NCBI GenBank assembly: GCA_945872185.1
Contig: CAMBZX010000009.1
Location: forward strand, 1 to 35,583
Length of the DNA stretch: 35,583 bases
Direction: 5' to 3'
Source: Synechococcus sp. UW140
GTDB taxonomy: Bacteria > Cyanobacteriota > Cyanobacteriia > PCC-6307 > Cyanobiaceae
Position 1 is the stretch's first letter. Each line of letters begins with the position of its first letter. The notes under the pieces are model-generated. The model was not told the DNA's origin. It worked only from the letters and a program-made list of their open reading frames with translations, and did not search any database. Made by a program: the position numbers and the translations under genes. Shown piece after piece: positions 1-6,123 of this stretch.

Positions 1-90
1 ATCAGCAAAGCGCCCGACCACAAACTCGAAGCGATCAACAGCTGGGGTGATGCCCTGATGCACGCCTTCGGCGCCAGTGACAAGGACTGA
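1..90 (+). CDS. C-terminal fragment of an unidentified protein
   Basis: Frame 1 is open from the window edge to a TGA at 88-90 and encodes 29 residues ending in GASDKD. The stretch is hydrophilic to amphipathic and shows no motif I recognise. It is probably the 3' end of a gene that starts outside the window. It lies 115 bp upstream of the oxidase operon on the same strand, so a functional link is possible but unsupported. The coding call rests only on the open frame and codon use similar to the neighbours. Confidence 0.5.
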   Translation: MSKAPDHKLEAINSWGDALMHAFGASDKD

Positions 91-205
91 TCCCGGCCGC
101 CGGCCGCGTCCGGGAATGGCCACAGCCCTGTAGCAAAAGATCACAGAGCCAGCGCGATGCTCGGAGCCTGGCCAGCCTCTAGGGGTTCATCGTGGCAAGG
201 CCCCG

Positions 206-703
206 ATGCAGCAGCTGCTGCCAGCGCTCAATGATCACAACCTTCCCTGGATGGACACCCTCCATCCGATCGTGGTCCACTTCGTCATCGCCATGGCGGT
301 GATCAGCGTGGTGTTCGATCTGATCGGCGTGGTGCTGCGACGACCCAACCTGTTTGAGGTCAGCTTCTGGAATCTGCTGTTCGCCACAGCGGCCATTTTC
401 GTGGCGATCATCTTCGGCCAGGTGGAGGCGGGGCTGGCCGAGCCCTACGGCGCCTCACGCTCGATCCTCAATCTGCACAGCACCCTGGGCTGGTCCCTGG
501 CCGGCATCCTTTCACTGCTCACCGGCTGGCGTTATGTGCTGCGCAACCGTGATCCCGAAAGCCTGCCGCTGCCGTTCCTGGCAGCCGGGGGCGTACTGGC
601 CCTGCTCGTCGCGGTGCAGGTCACCCTGGGCAACCAGCTGATCTGGGTCTACGGCCTGCATACCGTGCCCGTGGTGGCCGCCGGACGCGCCGGGTTGATC
701 TGA
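206..703 (+). CDS. DUF2231 membrane protein (first of a tandem pair)
   Basis: A 165-residue integral membrane protein with about four hydrophobic helices and the DUF2231 signature HPIVVHF near residues 20-26. Histidines recur at H20, H25, H91 (LHSTLGW) and H152 (GLHTV). The next gene product has the same pattern, so they are paralogues. The His layout would suit a b-type heme in the membrane, but that is inference. Its TGA overlaps the next ATG (TGATG at 701-705), so the two are probably translationally coupled. It is the first gene of the oxidase operon, which suggests a role in assembly or electron input. No clear Shine-Dalgarno is seen; an internal ATG at 251 (MDTLHP) is an alternative start. 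Confidence 0.85.
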   Translation: MQQLLPALNDHNLPWMDTLHPIVVHFVIAMAVISVVFDLIGVVLRRPNLFEVSFWNLLFATAAIFVAIIFGQVEAGLAEPYGASRSILNLHSTLGWSLAGILSLLTGWRYVLRNRDPESLPLPFLAAGGVLALLVAVQVTLGNQLIWVYGLHTVPVVAAGRAGLI

Positions 704-1374
704 TGACCTTCCTCCTGCTCTTGACCGCCGCGGTGCGGCCCCAGCTGCTGCTGGAGATCACCACCCTGCCGACCGGTTCGCCGATCAGTCAGCTGGCCAG
801 CTGGCTGGGTCCCAACGATCTGCCCTACAGCCTGCCGGTCCATCCGACCCTGGTCCATTTCACGATCGGCCTGTTCGTGATCGCCGTCGCCTTCGACATC
901 GCCGGCGCCCTTTATCCGCTTGAAAAGCGGGTGTTCCGCTTTCTGGCCCTGCCGATCACCCGGGCCGGCTTCCACGACGTGGGCTGGTACAACCTGCTGG
1001 CCTGCGCCGTCGTCAGCTTTTTCACGGTGGCGGACGGCTTCTTCGAGATGCTGCTGGCGGTGCCGATCCCCGGTGTCACCAGCACCATCGGCCTGCAGAG
1101 CATGGAAACCATGCTTCTGCATGGCGTCGGTGGCGTTGCCATCCTGCTGGCGATCATCGCCATGACGGTCTGGCGCGGCTATCAGCGCTTCCTCTGGCGC
1201 CGCGACATGGGGCGCCAGGTGCAATGGCTGTACCTGCTGGTGGGCCTCGGCCTGTTTCTGGTCATCGGCCTGCACGGCACCCTCGGAGCCGAGTTGGCGG
1301 GCGAATTCGGCGTCCACATCACCGCCGACCAGCTCCTGGCCACCGGGGCTGATCTGAATGTCGCCCTTCCTTAG
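703..1374 (+). CDS. DUF2231 membrane protein (second of a tandem pair)
   Basis: A 223-residue membrane protein homologous to the preceding gene. The conserved HPTLVHFTIG segment is at about residues 47-56, followed by H140 (LHGVGG) and H191 (GLHGTLG), in the same order and helices as in the upstream paralogue. It also shares the W-x-N-L-L region before the second helix. Its N-terminus is longer by about 27 residues and hydrophobic, possibly a signal anchor. Translation is coupled to the first DUF2231 gene by TGATG, and ctaC starts 12 bp downstream. Function is unknown; the operon suggests an accessory membrane subunit or redox partner of the terminal oxidase. Confidence 0.85.
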   Translation: MTFLLLLTAAVRPQLLLEITTLPTGSPISQLASWLGPNDLPYSLPVHPTLVHFTIGLFVIAVAFDIAGALYPLEKRVFRFLALPITRAGFHDVGWYNLLACAVVSFFTVADGFFEMLLAVPIPGVTSTIGLQSMETMLLHGVGGVAILLAIIAMTVWRGYQRFLWRRDMGRQVQWLYLLVGLGLFLVIGLHGTLGAELAGEFGVHITADQLLATGADLNVALP

Positions 1375-1386
1375 GGATCCCACCCC

Positions 1387-2325
1387 ATGACCTCCTCGTC
1401 CCCGCGCCGCCCCGGACCCATCGCCCTGGCAGCCCTGGCCCTCTGGATCGGCCTGCTGGTGCTGATCAGTGTCTGGATGGCCGGCCAGTCCTATCACTGG
1501 CTGCCCGTGCAGGCGTCCAATGCCGCCCCCTTGGTGGATGGCCTGTTCAGCTTCGAAACCGGGCTCGGCACCTTTGTCTGTCTGGGCGTGATCTCCGTGA
1601 TCGCCTGGGTGGTGCTGATGCATCGGGCCGATAAATACGACAAAAGCGACGCCGAGCCGATTGAGGGCAACACCAAGCTGGAGGTGATCTGGACGCTGAT
1701 TCCCCTGGCCATCGTGATGGGCATCGCGATCTACGCCATGCGGATCAACCACCAACTGGGGATCCTCGGCCCGATGGAACACATCCATCCCCACAACGCC
1801 ATTGAGGCGCAGGGTGGTTACCCAGGTGATCAACTGCCGGCCGAGTCGATTGAAGTGGTCGCCCGCCAGTGGTCCTGGGAATTTCGCTATCCCGGCGCCA
1901 AGGTCTCCTCCACGGAACTGCATCTGCCAGTGGATCAGCCGGTCACCTTCCGGCTCACCTCTGATGATGTGATCCATGGCTTCTATATCCCGGCCTTCCG
2001 GCTCAAGCAGGATGTGATTCCAGGCAAGGCAATCGACTTCACCCTCACCCCCACGCGCGAGGGCCGCTACCGGCTCAGAGATTCCCAGTTCAGCGGCACC
2101 TGGTTCGCCACCAACCAGGCCGATGTCGTCGTCGAGACAGCCGAGGCTTACCAGTCCTGGCTAAAGCAGGGAGCCTCCCAACCGCTTCAGGACGGCCTCA
2201 GTGACGCCGTTGGTGAATATCGCGAGCGCCAGACCCAGGCGAATCCTGGCTGGGCCACCGTGCAGCCGGCCCCGCCCCCTCAGGTGAACGTTCCCGGTTC
2301 CAACACCCTCCCCCACGACGCCTGA
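1387..2325 (+). CDS. ctaC: Alternative terminal oxidase subunit II lacking the CuA site
   Basis: A 312-residue heme-copper oxidase subunit II. There is an N-terminal hydrophobic segment (about 12-31), two further hydrophobic stretches (about 62-78 and 100-118), then the periplasmic cupredoxin domain with QWSWEF at 161-166. The usual CuA loop (CSExCGxxHxxM) is replaced by DSQFSGTWFATN: H197 remains, but D232, S236, F240 and N243 occupy the two Cys, the His and the Met positions, and Gln replaces Glu. Loss of CuA is the hallmark of the cyanobacterial alternative respiratory terminal oxidase, thought to take electrons from quinol instead of cytochrome c. ctaD follows after 4 bp. Function as a quinol oxidase subunit is inferred from the missing ligands and known family behaviour. 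Confidence 0.93.
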   Translation: MTSSSPRRPGPIALAALALWIGLLVLISVWMAGQSYHWLPVQASNAAPLVDGLFSFETGLGTFVCLGVISVIAWVVLMHRADKYDKSDAEPIEGNTKLEVIWTLIPLAIVMGIAIYAMRINHQLGILGPMEHIHPHNAIEAQGGYPGDQLPAESIEVVARQWSWEFRYPGAKVSSTELHLPVDQPVTFRLTSDDVIHGFYIPAFRLKQDVIPGKAIDFTLTPTREGRYRLRDSQFSGTWFATNQADVVVETAEAYQSWLKQGASQPLQDGLSDAVGEYRERQTQANPGWATVQPAPPPQVNVPGSNTLPHDA

Positions 2326-2329
2326 GGCC

Positions 2330-4006
2330 ATGACCAGCACGATCCCCCTAGCCCATTCAGAAGAAAACCAAAGCTGGACCCGTTACTTCGGCTTCAACAC
2401 CGATGCCAAGGTGATCGGCATCCAGTACATCGTGGTTGCTTTCTTCTTTTTTCTGATCGGTGGCTTCCTCGCCATGATCATCCGAGGCGAGCTGATCACA
2501 CCGGCCTCCGATCTCGTTGATCGCACCGTGTACAACGGGCTATACACGATGCACGGAACAATCATGTTGTTCCTGTTCATCTTCCCGATCCTCAATGGGC
2601 TCAACAACCTGCTGATCCCCACCATGATCGGTGCCCCGGACATGGCTTTCCCCCGGCTCAATGCCGTGGCCTTCTGGCTGGTGCCGATCTTTGGCAGCCT
2701 GCTGATCGCCAGCTTCTTCGTGCCAGGGGGGCCGGCCTATTCCGGCTGGTGGTCCTATCCGCCAGTGAGCATCCAAAATCCCCTCGGCAATCTGATCAGC
2801 GGCCAGGGACTCTGGCTGGTGGCCGTGGCCCTTTCGGGGGTGTCCTCGATCATGGGGGCCGTCAATTTTGTCACCACGATCCTGCGGATGCGCGCCCCGG
2901 GCATGGGTTTCTTCCGCATGCCCGTCTACTGCTGGACGGCCCTGGCGGCCCAGTCCCTGCAGCTGATCGGCCTGCCGGCCCTCACCGGCGGCGCAATCAT
3001 GCTGCTGCTCGATCTCACCGCCGGCACCTCGTTTTATAGGCCAGAGGGGGGCGGTGACCCCGTGCTCTACCAACACTTCTTCTGGTTCTATTCCCACCCG
3101 GCTGTCTATGTGATCATCCTGCCTGTCTTCGGGATCTTCTCTGAACTCTTTCCTGTCTATTCGCGCAAGCCCTTGTTTGGCTACGTGTATGTCGCGCTCG
3201 CCTCGTTCATCATCGTCGGCCTGGGACTGATTGTCTGGGTGCACCACTTCTTCCCCAGTGGCGTACCGGAGTGGATGCGCAACCTGTTCATGTTCACCAC
3301 GATGCTGATCGCCGTTCCCACCGGTGTGAAGGTGTTTGCCTGGCTGGGCACCATCTGGCGCGGCAAGCTGCAGCTCACCACGCCGATGCTGTTCTGCCTG
3401 GGTGGCCTCACCAATTTCGTCTTTGCCGGCATCACCGGAATCATGCTGGCCACCGTGCCGATCGATATTCACGTCAACAACACCTATTTCGTGGTGGGCC
3501 ACTTCCACTACGTGATCTACGGCGCAGCCGTGATGGGCATCTTCGCCGCCATCTACCACTGGTTCCCCAAGTTCACCGGCCGCATGCCCTACGAGGGGCT
3601 GGGCAAGCTGCACTTCCTGCTCACGTTCGTGGGTGCCAATCTCAACTTCCTGCCCATGCATCCCCTCGGCCTGATGGGGATGCCGCGCCGGGTGTCCTCC
3701 TATGACCCGGAGTTTGCCTTCTGGAACGTGCTCGCCAGCCTGGGCGCCTTTCTGCTGGGGGTGTCGATCATTCCGTTCCTGCTCAACATGATCAGCTCCT
3801 GGGCCCGCGGTCCGCGCGCCACCCACAACCCCTGGAATGCCATCGGCCTGGAATGGCTGCTGCCCTCGCCGCCACCGGAGGACAACTTCGGCGAGCATGT
3901 GCCCACCGTGATCAGTCGCCCCTACGGCTACGGCCTGGGTGAACCCCTGGTGGAGCAGGAGGCCGAGATCGAGAAAGCGCTCACCCTTGCGGAGGCGACC
4001 CGATGA
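2330..4006 (+). CDS. ctaD: Heme-copper terminal oxidase subunit I (A2-like)
   Basis: A 558-residue, 12-helix catalytic subunit that reduces O2 to water and pumps protons. Expected ligands are visible: H75 (MHGTIM, low-spin heme), H256 and cross-linking Y260 (YSHPAVY), H305-H306 (WVHHFF, CuB), and H391/H393 (VGHFHY). YSHPxVY replaces the glutamate-containing GHPEVY, placing it in the A2-type (YS) proton-channel class. Channel residues GAPDMAFPRLN (D104, N111) and K334 (TGVKVF) are present. It follows the CuA-less ctaC and overlaps ctaE by ATGA, so the three form one complex. Length and motifs are complete, with no sign of decay. Confidence 0.96.
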   Translation: MTSTIPLAHSEENQSWTRYFGFNTDAKVIGIQYIVVAFFFFLIGGFLAMIIRGELITPASDLVDRTVYNGLYTMHGTIMLFLFIFPILNGLNNLLIPTMIGAPDMAFPRLNAVAFWLVPIFGSLLIASFFVPGGPAYSGWWSYPPVSIQNPLGNLISGQGLWLVAVALSGVSSIMGAVNFVTTILRMRAPGMGFFRMPVYCWTALAAQSLQLIGLPALTGGAIMLLLDLTAGTSFYRPEGGGDPVLYQHFFWFYSHPAVYVIILPVFGIFSELFPVYSRKPLFGYVYVALASFIIVGLGLIVWVHHFFPSGVPEWMRNLFMFTTMLIAVPTGVKVFAWLGTIWRGKLQLTTPMLFCLGGLTNFVFAGITGIMLATVPIDIHVNNTYFVVGHFHYVIYGAAVMGIFAAIYHWFPKFTGRMPYEGLGKLHFLLTFVGANLNFLPMHPLGLMGMPRRVSSYDPEFAFWNVLASLGAFLLGVSIIPFLLNMISSWARGPRATHNPWNAIGLEWLLPSPPPEDNFGEHVPTVISRPYGYGLGEPLVEQEAEIEKALTLAEATR

Positions 4007-4605
4007 CCAGCACCCCCATCCCACCTCCTGACCAGGCTGTCAGCCACGGCGAAGGCCAGCACGCCAGTCACAATCTCACGGGCTTCATCATTTTTCTCTG
4101 CTCCGAGAGCGTCATCTTTCTGGCGTTCTTCAGTGGCTACGCCATCCTGCGCCTCTCCGCCCTCGACTGGCTGCCGGCCGGTGTCGACGGGCTCGAATGG
4201 CGCATGCCGCTGATCAACACGGTGGTGCTGGTCTCCAGCTCGCTGACGATGGTGGTGGCGGAACACTTCAAGGGCAAGGAGAAGGTCTGGCTGTTCCGGG
4301 CGTTCTGGCTGCTCACCATGGCCATGGGGGCCTACTTCCTCTACGGCCAGGCGGTGGAATGGAGCAGCCTGAAGTTCGGCTTCACCTCCGGCACCTTCGG
4401 CGGCACCTTCTATCTGCTCACCGGCTTCCACGGCTTGCATGTGGCCACCGGCGTTCTGCTGATGGGCCTGATGCTGTTCAAATCCTTCATCCCCGGCAAC
4501 TACAGCGGCGGCGAAGAGGGGGTGAAAGCCACATCCCTGTTCTGGCACTTTGTGGATGTCATCTGGATCATCCTGTTCGTGCTGCTTTATGTCTGGAGAG
4601 CCTGA
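4003..4605 (+). CDS. ctaE: Heme-copper terminal oxidase subunit III
   Basis: A 200-residue membrane protein matching cytochrome oxidase subunit III of the shorter bacterial type, with about five hydrophobic helices. Recognisable family segments are ESVIFLAFFSGY near residue 36 and GFHGLHVATG near 140. Its ATG overlaps the ctaD stop (ATGA). The downstream GMC gene begins 3 bp after its TGA, behind a GGAGAG ribosome-binding site lying within the ctaE 3' end. The subunit stabilises subunit I and may channel O2. It belongs to the same alternative oxidase as the CuA-less ctaC upstream. Confidence 0.94.
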   Translation: MTSTPIPPPDQAVSHGEGQHASHNLTGFIIFLCSESVIFLAFFSGYAILRLSALDWLPAGVDGLEWRMPLINTVVLVSSSLTMVVAEHFKGKEKVWLFRAFWLLTMAMGAYFLYGQAVEWSSLKFGFTSGTFGGTFYLLTGFHGLHVATGVLLMGLMLFKSFIPGNYSGGEEGVKATSLFWHFVDVIWIILFVLLYVWRA

Positions 4606-4608
4606 CTC

Positions 4609-6123
4609 ATGATTATTGATGACAGCCATTACGACGTGATCCTCATCGGCAGCGGCGCCGGTGGCGGCACCTTGGCGGCCACCCTGGCCGAATGCGGCCA
4701 TTCCGTGCTGCTGCTGGAGCGCGGTGGGGTCATGCCCCGGGCCGACCAGAACCTGTCCGAAGTGGATCTATTCCGCAAGGAGCGCTATCACCCCGACGAG
4801 AAGTGGTTCGGCACCGACGGTGATCCCTTCTCACCCCAGATGGTGCATGCCATCGGCGGCAACACCAAGATCTGGGGCGGCGTGCTTGAACGCATGCGCG
4901 AACAGGAGTTCAGTGGCGTCAAGCTGCAGGAGGGCCCCTCCCCGGACTGGGAACTGCGCTACGCCGACCTGGCTCCCTGGTATGAACAGGCCGAGAAGCT
5001 GTATCACGTTCATGGCGTGGCCGGGGCCGATCCCACCGCCCCCGCCCGTGAAGGCGCCTATCCCGCCGCCCCAAGGCCCGTGGAGCCGTTCCTGGTGGAA
5101 CTGCGCGCCGCCCTGGAGCGCCAGGGCCTCCATCCCTACGACCTGCCGCTGAGCTGGTCAGATTCGGCCGTCGATCCCAGCGGTGATGCCGAGCTGTTCG
5201 GCATCAATCCGGTGCGCGCCAGCAGCAACGTGGTGGTGAAGGAGCACGCCCGCGTGGTGCAGCTGCACGTCAATCCCTCCGGCCAGGAGGTGCGGGGCGT
5301 CGAGGTGGACATCGCCGGCCAGCGCTGGCTGTTTCAGGGCCATCAGGTGGTGCTGGCCGCCGGCGCGATCGGCACCCCCGAAATCCTGCTGCGCTCCGCC
5401 ACCGAGCACCATGCCCGCGGCCTGGCCAACGGCTCCGACCAGGTGGGCCGCAATCTGATGAAGCCCCAGCTCACCACGATCCTGCAGTTGGCCGCCTCCC
5501 CCAACTCCGGTCGCTACGCCCGCAGCCATGGCATCACCGACTTCTACTGGGGCGATAAGAACGTCGACTTCCCGCTCGGTTCGATTCACAGCGGCGGTGG
5601 TGTCCTCCAGGACGCCCTGTTCGCCGAATCGCCGCCGGTGCTCTCCCTGGTGTCGCGCTTGCTGCCCGATTTCGGCATTGAACAACTGGCCTCCCGCTCA
5701 ATCACCTGGTGGGCGATGAGCGGCGTGCGACCCGATCCCCACAACCGGGTGCTGCTGCGGGGCAACCAGCTGCAGATCCACTACACCGCCAACAATCGCG
5801 AAGCCCACGACCGCCTTGTCTACCGCTGGATTGACAGCCTCAAAGCCGTGGAGGCCGACCCGTTGACCGTCGTCACCAAGGCAGCCCCCACCCATCCCCG
5901 CGGCGAAGCGCCCCTGCCGGTGATCGGCGCTGCCTGTGGCACCTGCCGCATGGGCTCCGATCCCGCCACCTCGGTGGTGAACCTGGAGGGCCGCAGCCAT
6001 GAGGTCCCCAACCTCTGGATTGTCGATGCCAGCGTGTTGCCTTCCTGTCCGTCGGTGGGCATCGGCCTCACCGTGATTGCCAACGCCCTGCGCATCGGCC
6101 ATGCCCTGAGGTCTTCGCTGTGA
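4609..6123 (+). CDS. GMC-family flavoprotein with missing catalytic pair
   Basis: A 504-residue GMC-type flavoprotein. The N-terminal FAD dinucleotide site is intact (ILIGSGAGGGTLA, about 11-23; E37 of LLERGG binds the adenosine ribose). The C-terminal GMC domain ends in NLWIVDASVLPS. The motif normally reading HxxGTxRMG is here GAACGTCRMG, with A441 at the catalytic His position. The usual N-P before SLT is VGIGLT, with G484 at the His/Asn position. Both catalytic residues therefore look substituted. No signal peptide is obvious. A GGAGAG site precedes the ATG, and the stop overlaps the next GTG (GTGA), tying it to both oxidase and glycosidase. It may be an electron-transfer or regulatory flavoprotein, or an enzyme with different chemistry. 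Confidence 0.88.
   Translation: MIIDDSHYDVILIGSGAGGGTLAATLAECGHSVLLLERGGVMPRADQNLSEVDLFRKERYHPDEKWFGTDGDPFSPQMVHAIGGNTKIWGGVLERMREQEFSGVKLQEGPSPDWELRYADLAPWYEQAEKLYHVHGVAGADPTAPAREGAYPAAPRPVEPFLVELRAALERQGLHPYDLPLSWSDSAVDPSGDAELFGINPVRASSNVVVKEHARVVQLHVNPSGQEVRGVEVDIAGQRWLFQGHQVVLAAGAIGTPEILLRSATEHHARGLANGSDQVGRNLMKPQLTTILQLAASPNSGRYARSHGITDFYWGDKNVDFPLGSIHSGGGVLQDALFAESPPVLSLVSRLLPDFGIEQLASRSITWWAMSGVRPDPHNRVLLRGNQLQIHYTANNREAHDRLVYRWIDSLKAVEADPLTVVTKAAPTHPRGEAPLPVIGAACGTCRMGSDPATSVVNLEGRSHEVPNLWIVDASVLPSCPSVGIGLTVIANALRIGHALRSSL

Noticed and set aside
649-1977. 442-aa minus-strand ORF
   Set aside because: It runs antisense through a DUF2231 gene and ctaC; composition is Gly/Gln/His/Asp-rich, typical of a shadow frame in GC-rich DNA, with no recognisable domain.
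2540-4024. 494-aa minus-strand ORF
   Set aside because: It is antisense to ctaD, whose metal ligands are all conserved; no domain and a biased His/Gln/Gly composition.
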